DNA from: Udeniomyces pyricola
Taxonomy: Eukaryota > Basidiomycota > Tremellomycetes > Cystofilobasidiales > Mrakiaceae
DNA length: 64,000 nt
Assembly: GCA_039545295.1 (NCBI GenBank)
Contig: BCIK01000015.1
Location: 124,001 to 188,000 of the forward strand
Reading direction: 5' to 3'
Below the pieces are notes generated by a model that had not been told where the DNA came from, made no database searches, and saw nothing but the letters and a program-made list of their open reading frames with translations. The position numbers were made by a program, and so were the translations under genes. Below, in pieces: positions 25,726 to 38,800 of the stretch (positions are counted from its first letter, which is position 1; each line of letters begins with the position of its first letter).

Positions 25726-26707
25726 ATGCCACCTCATTTCCCATCCCCTTCCATCCTCACCCCATCCACCTCTTCATTCTCCCGTCTCCTCTTCTTCACC
25801 CGATGCAACCCTCGCTCGATCCATTCCTCACCTTCCTACATTCCTCCCGCTGCGACTCCCGTCTCGTCCTCTTCTCCTTCCTCCACGCCTCCTCTACCGA
25901 CGTACTCTAAACCAACCCACGTCCAACCCACTCTCTCCCCTTTATCCTCCTCATCGTCCTCATCAGCAGGAGCAGCAGCTGCCACTACAGCCGGTCCAAA
26001 CTCATCGACCACCACCTCCCCTGGTGGAGGAGGAAGTTCATCCGGTCACAAACGGAAGAAAGACCCGAGACATGGCTTGTGGTATCGGGAACTTCTACCG
26101 GCCGCTCTTCCAACGTTGGGCGTCGGCTTGGGCGTTTACTTGGTCCGTCTGTTGCCTTTCTTCCCCCCCCCCCTTCCCCCTCCCTCTCCCCCCTTCTTCT
26201 TCTAAAAGGATGCAAGGTTGTTGGAATGAGTCTTTTTTTTTTTCCTTCAAGAAGCAACGAGACTAACAACCCATTCTTGTTCTGGCTTCCCACCTTTATC
26301 CCTTCCCCCTTTCTCCTCTTGACCCTCTCTCTCTCCCCCCCCCCCCCATCCCCCTCATATAGTCCCTACAATACTACCGAGAATACCTCGCCAACGAAAA
26401 AAACCTCCTCCTCTCCCAATCCAAAATCGAGCGTCTCGAACTCGAACTCGCCGAACTTCGAGAATCTCGGTCGTCTTCCGTTGGGGTCGTTCTTCGGGAT
26501 ATGTTTAAGAGCAAAGGGGGAGATGCCGTCGTAGCGGCGGTAGAGCAAGAAGAAGAAGAGAACGTCATTCATTCGGCTCTTGGTCCTCATCGAGGTGGTC
26601 TTGGAACCGGTCGGGTGGGAGGTGGGAGTCAGGAGGGGAAAAAGGGGGAGATGGGAGGAAGCTGGAGGGAAAGGAGGTGGTTTGGGTTGGGTGAGAAAGT
26701 CGCTTAA
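25726..26707 (+). CDS. Small predicted mitochondrial single-span, coiled-coil protein
   Basis: Two exons (25726-26142 and 26363-26707; donor GTCCGT, acceptor CATATAG) give 253 residues. The N-terminus is rich in Ser, Thr and Arg with almost no acidic residues (PHFPSPSILTPSTSSFSRLL, then FTRCNPRSIHSSPSY), typical of a mitochondrial presequence. A low-complexity linker is followed by a compact conserved-looking core: KKDPRHGLWYRELLPAALPT, GVGLGVYL (membrane helix, about residues 125-141), SLQYYREYLANEKNLLL and an amphipathic SKIERLELELAELRES coiled coil. The C-terminus is Gly/Arg-rich. I do not recognise a named family; an inner-membrane scaffold or assembly role would be a guess. The 220-nt intron contains a poly-C run 15-30 nt before the acceptor. 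Confidence 0.75.
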
Positions 26708-27830
<1,123 letters not shown>

Positions 27831-30800
27831 TCATTCGTCCTCATCACTCCTAACCGACGTCGGCACTCGATAAACCCGCTCTGCCGGATTCGAATGGACA
27901 TATGTATTGGCTTCGTTTTGGTGTTGCGTCAGAGCCGCCATCGAGGTCGACGAAGTGGGAGCAGCGACGTCGCTCCAAGTCTTTGGTGTCAAGCTCGATT
28001 CCTTGCTTTCGACATCGTTCTCATCAGCCAAGCTCGGCGGCACGTTCAGCTGCAAATCGGGACCGTTCGAAGGGCTCGACCTAAACACAAGAGGCCTCAT
28101 GATTGAGATATCGGTGAGAGACGAAGAGATTTCTGGGGACACGGAGCAGGGAACAGAGTTGGATGTCGATAAGCCGTGGGTGTTTGACTTTGAATTGGAG
28201 ATGGATTGAGAGACGTTTGAGCTTGACGTGGTCGAGGAATGGCAAACAGATTGGTGAGGATAGTAAGGCTGCTGAGTTTGGTGCGCAGAAGAATGGTAAG
28301 GGGCTTGATGGACATGGTGAGATGGTTGAGGAGACGCATGAGAAGGGTAACCGTCAAGAGAGGACGAGTACGAAGGACCCCCATGCTGATGAGGAATGGT
28401 GGCGTGACTGAGAGATCTGACACCACCTGTGATCGACATTTGCGCGTGCTGCAAGTGGTCAAAAGGGATAGACGCGGCTAGTTCAAGGAACTCGGGCTGA
28501 TCAACAAATGAGAGCGGCGGAGCGTGACCGGGTAAATGACAAGCGTAGTCGGCTGGGTCCGGTCGGTGCAGTGTGCGATTAGGACGCAGATGGGAAAGCG
28601 AGCTTTGGCTGCCTTCATGAGTATACGCACTCGAAGCACAAGGATTAGCGGTAGAGATAGGAATGTTAGGATTGGAGCGATCTGTCTCAGTAGGAGTAGG
28701 AGGACCGACGAGAGAGGCAGCGAATGGCCCGTTTTGGGTAAAGGCTCGCTCATCGGAAAGGTATGAGCCGGGCTGGCTGAGAGGACGGTCATAGTGATTT
28801 GAGTTCCGACTGTCGTAACTGGATCGGGTAGCAAAGGAGTAGCTATGATGGTGGCCGTCTGTTGGAGTAGGAAGAGTCGAGTAGGTTGGTGATTGGCAGG
28901 CAGAGACATGGTGGGCCTCCTGAACGTATCGATCGCTGCATGGTTCGGAGTGGAGATTTGAATAGTCTGGTTGATCAGGCCTCGGACGATGACCGTCGTT
29001 ATGAGCCGCCCACTGCTGAGCCACGAGTTCGGCGACCGTGATGGGCCTTCCGCCTTCTCCTGACTCGACAATCACGTTGTCGTCAGGACCTGGCTCGGGG
29101 CCGGCGCCACTGCTGTTAGGGAGTGGACCATACTCGAGCTCAATGAGATCGTCCATCAAGGGATGCGCGTCCATATCTTGCTCCAGCTCGTCGACCTCTT
29201 GCCTTCCAAGCTCGAATTGCCACGGTACGCTAGTCCAGCCAAAAGATTCGATGCCATCCGTCAGCGGAACATAGGTAGTAACGTCCTGTCCTACGCCCGG
29301 TTCCCGACCGTTTCGAGATGCCGCTGATGATGTCTGAGTGCGAGTGTTCGGAGAGCCAAATGTCTCGTCTTCGAGGAGAGACCACATAGCAGCGAGGTGG
29401 TCGGCCTCAGTCTTGGGTTCTTCATCACCAACATCATCGGTCGGGACGACGCCATAGGATGAAGAGGTAGGCGCGATTTGCGATGCCTCATCGCCTCGGA
29501 CAACGACTGAGCTCGAGGCCTGGTGAGCATAGGCAAGGTCGGCGGTGGTGTAGTGATATTCGGTCGCAAAGAAGGGCGTGAAACCGGTAGAGATCTGCTC
29601 CTGCCCGTCCATCGCTGGAAGGGGCGGTCGCGATTGCTGGTACTCAAAGTGGGAAAGGCGAGTAAACGGCGGTTCGGGCTGACCAAAACGGTTTGGACCG
29701 GTCGATGGGCTGACAAAGGTGGGCGAGCTAGACTTGAATTTGGCTTGAGCTGGGTCTAGCACCTGCAGATACATAATAGAGAAAGGAGCACAGTGGTGGT
29801 GGTGGTGGGGTGTGGGGTGGGGGGGGGGGGGGGGGGGCAAGACGAAGAGGACGACCGTATGAGACCAGGGAATGATTATCCCTCGCTCGTGGGGGCACAA
29901 CCCAACCGCTTTCAACTTCGGGACGGGTTTCCTCTTCCGTAGTCCACTCCTCTGCTCGAAGGTCATCACTGGCCTCCTCAACCTGCTGCTGCGGGTGCTC
30001 CTGCTCCTGCTCTTTCTGTTGGTCGTGTGCCTCAACCTTGTCAGGTTCCTCGATTCGTGCGGGCTTCGTCTTGACAGCCATCGCACGGGCATAAGGTGCC
30101 GCCCTCACCTTGGACGACTTGGCGCTCAAGGCAGACTTCTTTTTGGTGATCGCGGTTGTGCAGGTTTGGGACGATAAGAGCGTGGTTGAGGCGGATGATT
30201 GGCTGGAGCTCGACGCGTCGCACCGAGATAGAGGAGTTTTACGCTGGGGCTGGTACTTGTAGTGTGGATATTGGATCGCATGCTGATGATTTTGAACATG
30301 GGGAGGTGGGGAAGGGGGGGAGGACAATGATTGAATGTGTCAACCATGGACCGATGAACAAGAACAGGAGAAGCCTCTTTGGCAGCGGCGGCGGAAGGAC
30401 GAGGGACTAACCTCTCGTTTTTTGACCAGACTGAGCTGCTCGTACGCCGTCTTGACTTCCTTGCTCTCGTTGCGCCAAAAGCAGCTGATGAGCTTGCTAA
30501 GATCTTTCTGGAGAGTAGCGCCGCCCTCCCGTTCGACCCCCTTGACGAGGCCCGGTGGAATCTTAAACTCGCGTCCCGCAGCTTTGGCGGTCTTGATCTG
30601 AGTCATGACGTCTGACCGATACAGGATCCACGAGTTGGGTGGCCGGGGGGTGTGGTCGGGAGGAGGAACAGGACTATGGCACTTGACGTTGTTGCTGACC
30701 TTAACTTTGGTCTTGACTTTGGCAACGGTCGAACAAACGATAGCAGTCTTTGAAGTGGTGGAAGTCTCGTCTGCTTGCGGATTGTCATCGTCCTCGCTTG

Positions 30801-31903
30801 TCTCCGGTTGTTCCGACGATGAGGCTCGACTGGGCCTCTGTGAGTCCGCAGCCTTGAACCGAGAAATCTTCACGTCGGTGCGCTGGAGAGTGCTGGAGCT
30901 TGCGCGCTTGTGAACAGAGAGATGGCTTGAAGTGGCCTCATGTGGTCTCTCATGACAAGATCGAGGTCGTATGCCAGTGGATGAGGGACGGTCTTGGGAG
31001 GTGAAAGGCGTGTCTGATCCCGAATAACGCGATGAAATGACGGGTCGCCCGGCGTTGGAATGGAAGCGGGACGCTGGTGAAACTGAGAGAACGCTAGGAG
31101 GCTGAGCAGATGGTGTCACCAAGGACGTTCGGGTTGGCGATAGGTGCCACGGTCTAAACGTCTCATGCGGTCCAGAAGGGTGTTCGTATGGCGGAGGATG
31201 CGGTTGATGGTGATGATTGTGTGCAGGATAATTGTAAGGCAAAGGTGGTTCATGCGAGTAGTGATGATTCGCCTGACTTGAAGGGGAACGGTGGAGATAC
31301 GTCTCGGAAGGCTGAGGGTGGCAAGATGGGCTCTCGACCCAAGTGGGTTGGGATGGTTGTAACGGCGGCGTCAAGGTCGAGAAGTACTCGGAGGATGATG
31401 AGCGGATGGGTGAGGACTGTGGAGATTTCGAGGGTCGCAAGGGTTCGAAGACGGCTTGGGCAGCGCTCGTACAGGCAGGCACGGACTTCAGACTTCTCCC
31501 CGGCACCGAGTCGAAGATGAGATACATGCCCCCAGGAACGGCATCTTCGCTGAGATTGGGAAACGAGTCGCTTGACCGAGTGCGTTGAGCATGTGATGAA
31601 GTCACAGCAGCAGGTCGTTTCGATGAAGATTTTTCGACCGAGGTTTTCCAAGATCCGCCACCAATTCTTCGGCCTCCTCGAGGCTGGTGTACAATGATCG
31701 GCTTGTTGGATTTGGAAGCCTGGGCCGATACAAGGGGCAGAAGCCAGGACAAGGAGCGAGGGGACACGTGTGAAGGAGTTGAATAATCATTGATCAAATA
31801 GGGTCCAAGAAATGTCATCAGGTCAGTACAGGCTTGATTTCTTAACGCTGTGATCGTGCTACGGACGTGTGTACAGATCACGTACGTCTGAGAGGTCCTT
31901 CAT
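27831..31903 (-). CDS. HMG-box transcription factor, basidiomycete mating/meiosis-type
   Basis: Four minus-strand exons (31886-31903, 30412-31719, 29866-30282, 27831-29762) give about 1224 residues. The HMG box (about residues 365-454) is split by an intron: RPPNSWILYRSDVMTQI, then KDLSKLISCFWRNESKEVK, AYEQLSLVKKRE and, after the intron, HAIQYPHYKYQPQRKTPL. The loop between helices 1 and 2 (roughly KTAKAAGREFKIPPGLVKG) is longer than in canonical boxes, a form I recall from basidiomycete HMG proteins. The rest is disordered, rich in Ser, Pro, His and Gln, with an acidic stretch (EEWTTEEETRPEVE) after the box. The 18-nt first exon (MKDLSD) was chosen because its GTACGT donor and the pyrimidine-rich acceptor at 31720 are both phase 0; otherwise translation could start at ATG 31818. 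The third intron uses a weak GTCTCA donor. Prf1/Mat2/Ste11-like roles are plausible by neighbourhood but not shown. Confidence 0.82.
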
Positions 31904-32689
31904 CGCGCTAGGCACCGTTTTTGTTGACGGGTCTTGTTGCTCAGCCGGCTCGGCATGCTGTTGATCGTCAACAGCCAACAGGGCGTGCGTGTGAACGCGA
32001 TCCGGGCGGAGGGTAAGCAAATGAACACAGGAAGTGCATCAACGAAGGATGGAGTGGAGGAGATGCAATAGAGAGACAACATCAAGCAAAGTTATCGACC
32101 AAGGGTCAGCGTGCAGGTCTTATAAGACACATTTGTACCCGCGGAGAAGCGATCATCTGAAGTGTAGCCAAGCAAGCACATATCAAGCGGGAAAGACCAC
32201 GGGGCCGGCTTCAAACGTATGATGCATGAACGTCGGATCCGCGCTATGGGATCGACCTGGGTTGTCCCAGGCGAATATCCGCTCGGTTAGAAAGAGACCG
32301 GCTCTCGCTCATAGAAGAAAGTCGAACGCCAGGCGATGCGTTGGCCATTTGAAGCTTCGCCGTTCGATTCGAAGCACAGGCGCGGACCGCACAGCTGACG
32401 TCGTTAGCCGAGACGGACGTACGCTCATCTCGAATCAACCAAGGCGAAGTTGGGGAGATACTTCGCGACAACTGTGATAGTAGTTGACGGCGTGTCGGAT
32501 ACGTGATGAGAGGATGAGGATGAGCTTGTAGAACAAAAGCAAGAGGAAGTCGAAGATGTTCGATGTACGTTGGACGAATGTATAGGCTCGTTGTCGAGGC
32601 ACATCTGCTCGATCTGCACCCTACCCATATGAATCTATGCGTGTCATGATCGAGCTTCGGGCCTCCGAAAATCTGGCCCGAAGCCAAGA

Positions 32690-32712
32690 TGCTGCAAGCT
32701 GCAAGCTGCAAG
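32690..32712. repeat. GCAAGCT short tandem repeat
   Basis: Three copies of a 7-nt unit in direct tandem inside the gene-poor interval. Directly visible. Confidence 0.8.
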
Positions 32713-35668
32713 TCGTGAGCTTAGTACCGTGCAACGGGGCCCATCACCTAGTGCCCGGGTACCTGGAATCTGGAACTAGATAGGGCCTAGGGACTGGAAA
32801 CAAGGGGCAGAGATTGCTAGCCGAAATCCAATATCCAGATCCTTGACCGGCCTTAGCCTACGATTCTACATTCCGCTGACAAACAATTCCGACCTTCAAG
32901 CAGGCCGTTCCAGCCGATTGACGTTCCGATCCCTCAAGATCAAAACTCTATATCGCTTGTACAGCGTACGCCCCTCAACGTCTGAACTTCTCAACGTCCC
33001 ACCGTCTCTGGCCTCCATAGTTGCAGGAGGTATCATGCATGGTGTACCAATACAAGACATATTGAAGTCCGAAGATGCGACAAACCGAAACCGTATCGGC
33101 CAGACGAGGAAGTCAAGAACCCATAAACGACGTACCTGCGGTGCACAGTAGGCAACAATACGATCAGAGTCTTGTCGGGTTCGCAAGCGATCCGACTGTG
33201 TTGTTCCGGGCTGATTCTTGCTTGGGTCAGGGAGATGGTGATATTTGGAGGTGGGCAAAGATACACATCGAAGCAACGGATCCGACATCTTAGGTTGGGA
33301 CAAGTAACGGCTGAGGCGTTCAGAAGAGGACGAGATGATAGAGGAGGAGGTCGATATTGGGAGTTGAGATCCGGGACTCGAGCTCGCAGCCTAGCAGTTT
33401 GAGTCTTGAAGTGGAAGTAAACATGATTAAGAACGAGAATAAGTGGGCTGAATGATCAAGAGCTTTCCCCCAATAGCCAGCAAAATTGAAGTAGCACGTC
33501 AAGTTCACCTAGCTGAAGCAAGTCTTGGTACTAGGAAGGGGTGTTCAGAGCAGTGAGGCGTCAGAGAACGCGAAAGAAATTCTGTTCAGGATAGATTGGT
33601 CGACATGATGTCGAAAGGAGAATAAAAGGTTCTCCGTGTGTATCGGTCAAGTGGAGTGTCTCGCTGAGCAGGACAAGGAGCATGTGCAATGTGAGCTCAT
33701 CAAAGGGATCGATCGGCCCATTATCTCCTTCCCACGCCAGCGCGCTAGCCTCTAGGTTTGAATATTTGAACTCCGAGTCGATTTCTTCGTCGGTCGAACG
33801 TCGGAAGATTTGATCCGACTGTTCCAAGGGCTACCGCGCTGCCGGCCGGTTTTGAGTATGGTTGATATGATCGCGATATCCAAGATCGTACAAGTCCCAA
33901 GGCTTCTTGATCAGTGCTTATCGGATTTCAAACTTGAGTATATGTCATCAACCTGCATCGAACATCGAACATCACCCAAATTCACGATGTATACAACGTG
34001 TACGTCATATATATGTGCATACTGCGGCAACTTGTATCAGCCTGCATATCAACTAAGGATTTTCGACTCATTGGTACAACGTCACGCGTCAGCCGGCGTC
34101 AGGTCGTCAGCTGGCCGCATCAGGTGCACGCAACGCATATAAAAGTTCTCACACTTACTTAATTACGAGTGGTAACAACTTGCTGGTACACAATCACAGA
34201 ATTGGTACGCGGCCGGCGGCCAGCGCCCAGCCACCGGTCACCAGCAATACACATACCATGGCTTGAGAGCGTCGGCGATTTGTTGAGTAGTGATCGGTGA
34301 TCATCGATCAGCGCTCATGAGTGACATCAATTGGACGTTGGACGACGTGCGTCGGTCGTCTCATCCGGTCGATGATCATGTACTGACACTGGCAGCAGTA
34401 TAAATGTTTGCAGAATTTCAAAACCGAGCCGTCATCGAGCCTGTTGAAAGGGTGGTCATCTATGCATCTGTGTAACATACACGACATGGTCTCTAAAAAC
34501 ACAAACCTGCCCTCGGACTTCCGTTCGGACCGGAGTCTCAGCTGATCAGGTTAAATTCAGTAAAGTTATATATCGGCGGTATCTATGGCAGGCTAAGGCG
34601 CTGAGGCTCAAACATTCAATCCACGTATGTCGCTGATCAATGGGAATTCTTCGCGTCATGAGGATTATAATAAGCTTTGTCCTGCATTCTCTGATCTGAG
34701 CCCGTGCAAGTATATCCTATACGTATGTATATGTGTCCTTTCAATGTACCTTGCATAGACTTTGGGACCCACCAGATAGGTACAGTAGATCGGTGTCGGC
34801 CGGTCCCTTGTTATTCGAGATCTACACGTCCTGGCTATGAGCAGATGAGTTCTGAGATGGTTATTGGAGGTCGATCACTGCTGGCCCTGTAGAAATGAGT
34901 AGCTCGTCCTTAATTCTTGATGCGAGGTGAGGCATTACATCAACATACAGCAGCCATGGATACGCGAGACCTGAGACTCATCGATGGGCTCTGCCCAGTT
35001 CAGCAAGCAGGATAATAAGCGGCTGAGGAAACACTGTCGTGATCGATCATGAAGGGAAAGAGACAAAAGACGCGATTGTAGGAGACACGTAGATAAAGCC
35101 AGCCGAGGTAGATAAAGCGGTAGAAACCGAGGTCAAAGCTGAAACTTGAAGGAGTATCGAAGGACGCAGTGGTGAGGATCAAGCTGACAGATTGCAACAA
35201 GTTGAAAGGACTGGACGAACATAGAGAAGCGAAGATGCCAAACTGGGACGGTTAATCGGGTTGAAGCTAGGTGATAACACTGTTAGAATCCGAGGGCCCA
35301 AGTGGAGAAATACGCGGGGAAGAGACCAAGCAGGAACAACTGGATCAAGGAGTGAAGTCGATGGATACGAAAGAACGAACAGCTGCTGATCGGATCTTGA
35401 TCAAGGCCAAGCTCGCACGCGGGTTCTGATCTGTTGGTACTGTACATAGCTACGGCGGCATGAGGAAAGCGTACACGAGTGCGTGAGGAGGTAGCAAGTG
35501 TCAACACTTCTGACGGACGGGAAGCAATGCTGATGATCAAAATGATCGAAACAAGTCACGAGGAGGAAGTGGTGGGGGGGGGGGGAAGCTAGGATGTTGT
35601 ATAGGTGCCAAAGGGGATCCCGGATCATGTGGATGGTCGATGGTCGATGACGCGTGCATGGTGCGTTG

Positions 35669-35704
35669 GTCGAACGCGTCGAACGTCGAATTTCAAACGT
35701 CGAA
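35669..35704. promoter_or_regulatory. TCGAA motif cluster upstream of HOP1
   Basis: Four copies of GTCGAA fall within about 36 nt, 160-195 nt upstream of the HOP1 start, with ACGCG interspersed. The position fits a proximal promoter element; no factor is known to me for this motif. Confidence 0.4.
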
Positions 35705-35863
35705 CCGGACGCGAGACCTATAACGTCTTGTAACTGCTAACGACGACGCAGCACGCACGAGCTATATACCAGCTTACGAGCCCGACTCCGACATACACCC
35801 GCCTTGATCACGCGCGGTACCACTATCATCTTGCATAGGCCACTCAATACTCTCGACGGCACT

Positions 35864-38800
35864 ATGCCGACAACCACTCAGAACCAAGTGTGTTTTTCGT
35901 CCTGTCTCATCCAATCATCATCCTCTGCATACATATACAAGGAGTGATGTGCGGTCATGACCGACCAGGTCGCTCGCCGTCCAAACTTTGAACCAAAGTC
36001 CTGACCTGGCTGCCTTTTGTGCCTTGTACGATACGATGGACTTCTGGGTTAACTAGCGGCACAAGCAATCGGGGAAGCAATCGACGAAGCTATCGACGAA
36101 GCAGTCGCACTCGCAAGCCCTCGTGACGAGCACGCAGTCACTCGCCGTGATCCACACGCTGCTACAGTCCTCTCTTGGATGCATCACTTACCTTCGGTGC
36201 GCACACTTTTCGACACTGATGTTCGTCCTTATTGATGGATGTCTTCCCATCGACATTCACGGAGTGAAACGGAACTCTCATGTCGTTGTTACTTCTTATG
36301 CAGGGGTCTTCTCCCAGAGGACAACTTCAAGGACGACGTGGGCGATCCCCTTCTCAAACCTAAAAACTCTTTCGACGCTCAAGGTAGCCAGCATGGTGCC
36401 CTCAAGATCAAAACTATCAAAAGAAACTACTCGTAAGCTCCGGTCTCGTCAAACTGTACCGAGTTTGTGAAGGAGCGAGTAGGCTGAGTGTATGCGGAGG
36501 TGACTGACCAGCAGGTAACTCCTATACCAGACCCGAGGGGGACAGGCTCCTTGATCATCTTGTAAGCATTGACTGAACTTGACGCTTCTGGGAGATACCC
36601 AAGGGTCACCATCGTGTTGTGCTCACTTGTGACCATCTCGATGACTCAGGAAAATGGGATCATGGACGCTATCCAGCACAAGGCAAGTGTACACGTTTGA
36701 GCATATCCGACCATCTATCGACCGCTGAGCGAATCTATGCTGACTGATGGCGTCCTTTTGTATTTCATCCACTCAGTACCTTCGCTCTCTGGTCATATCA
36801 GTTTACCTTGTGAGGTTCATTGTGGTAAATCAGGTGTTGGTCTAGTTGAGACCGCTGTTAACGGATTTATCTTTATCCTGAAACGAAAAGGACATGGACA
36901 ATCCTTCCAAGTAAGTCCTCGCGCGACCGCAGGATATACTATCCTCCCATATATATATGTATATACGCTGCTGACGTGAATTGAACACTTCTTGGTGCTT
37001 ACAGTGTCATTGAGACGTACACCTTCAATTTCGCCTATCACGAAATTCAAGGCCACGACGGGTTCGTACCTGTGTTGACAATTGATCAGAGACTTCAAGG
37101 TCTCAATGTCGGCGAAGTCTCCACCTGCGTGAGTGCAGCTTTCCTTCACAGTCGTTGCGTCTTTGCTTGAGGGTCACATGCTCAAGGCAGGTAGAAACCA
37201 TGCATTTAGGATCCGATTTCATCCGCAGTTCAGGATGGAAAGCCGTTGACGGTGGGAGCTGTTAAGAAAAGTGTCAAAGTACGTTGGTGTCGAGATCATC
37301 TGAATCTGCAAGAGGAAGCTCATACTCATCTCTTTGACCTCGACATTCTCTGCAGAGTCTTCTTCGAGTGAGGACATCTACTCTTACGGAATAGTGCCTG
37401 CCGTCGTCATTTCACACTCATCAGCTCATATACATGTAACGAATCCGTACAGAATCTCATCCTCATGACCCAGACTCTTGCCGACCTTCCCCGCAAGCGA
37501 TGCGCGACTTTCAAGCTGTTCTATCAAGACAACGTTCCAGACGAGTCAGTTTTTCTTCTTTTCACAATCCATCCAAGCCGGAGTGTCGTACTGACCCTTG
37601 ATATCTCGGCTGCCAAACCAATCTGTATAGCTACGAAGCGCCTGGATTCACTGCATGCCGGCCAGGGAACAAGCTGTATTTTGCCACTCACAGCAAAGTC
37701 GAGACGCCAGAGCTTACCAAGTAAGTCATCTGTCGGCGTTTCACTCTCTATCATATCTTGGAAGCATAGCCGTAGCTAAAACGTCGTCGTGCGTCTGATC
37801 AGCATCGGCCAACTTGACACTGGATTTCACGGGTAGGGTTTCGGTTCTTGCTGTCTCTTGTGGATCTGCCCAAAGCCGCCCGTCTGACCAACACTTTGGT
37901 CCCTTCAGGGTGCATGTCAAAGTTCGATCCATCGCCGATCTGCTCCCTCCTGCCTTTGACTCCAACGAGGAACAGCCTTTTGGGGTTGAAGCACTCAGTC
38001 ACTTCTCGCGACAGCAGCAAGAGGACGGTATCAAGCTAGACGAGCTCAAGCTCAAGGACGACGAGCTCGCGAGGAAGTACTTGTTCGATGCTGAGGAAGA
38101 AGTCGAAGCACAAAACACCATAGCAGGTCTGTCTGGTCAACATCTCAACCCATGTTCGGTCGGGTTTCGATGGCAGATTGACTGATGTAACCGATATTTC
38201 CGCAATCAAACGCTGATCTCGGTTCGTCCACAGACGCAGAGAATAGCTTGACTTCGGATCACCCCTCAACAGAAGCTCGACCATCAGGTTTGTGCTTTGC
38301 CGTACGTCGCGAACCGGATGGGTACGAGGCAGTGAGTCGACCCATGACGTCAATTTCATCAGCCAATCCTGCAAAGAGTCACACCCATCAAGACAAAGGG
38401 AAAGGCCGAGACGAGGCCATCCTTGACAGACCAAGGACGACGTTCTTGCCCAAAGAGAAATTAGGCGAAGGGGACTTCATGCACCGCGTGGAAGTCGGTG
38501 CGAGAGGCGTCAAGGAGGCGTTGCGTTCTCTGGTGAGGTCATTCGCTGAATATCTCTCTCCTTACTAGCAGACGCTAACGATGTATTCATCAGGCTCGAG
38601 GAGAGTCCATCAATTCCGCTGTCGCGGAGACCCAACTGGTTGGCTCTCAGCTTTATCAAGCGATATATGGTCAATCCTCTGGACCTCCTCCATCATCTCA
38701 GTATTACGCGCAGAGATCAGCCGAGCGTGACACGGCTTCATGCGTTGCTCAATTCGCCTCTCAGCCCTCCGCGCCATCCGATGCAAACCTTCAGGTTACC

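Larger units (their letters stand above)
31904..35863. other. Gene-poor 4-kb divergent interval between the HMG-box gene and HOP1
   Basis: I find no frame with family motifs or splice-consistent extension on either strand. Visible structure: a GCAAGCT tandem at 32690-32712, many TATA and GATC motifs from 33900 to 34800, a poly-G run at 35575-35585 and a TCGAA cluster at 35669-35704. It may hold promoters, untranslated leaders or non-coding RNA. Confidence 0.55.

Noticed and set aside
31818..31818. ATG 31818 as the start of the HMG-box gene
   Set aside because: Possible, but the 18-nt exon at 31886-31903 with GTACGT donor and strong acceptor at 31720 gives a cleaner model; kept as an alternative only.
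38288..38294. GTTTGT as a donor inside HOP1 after residue SEARPS
   Set aside because: The frame stays open through 38532 and the continued reading is coherent, so no intron is needed here.
38393..38401. ACAAAGGGA, identical to the Prf1 pheromone-response element known from smut fungi
   Set aside because: It lies in HOP1 coding sequence rather than a promoter, and a 9-mer can occur by chance; not evidence for Prf1 control.
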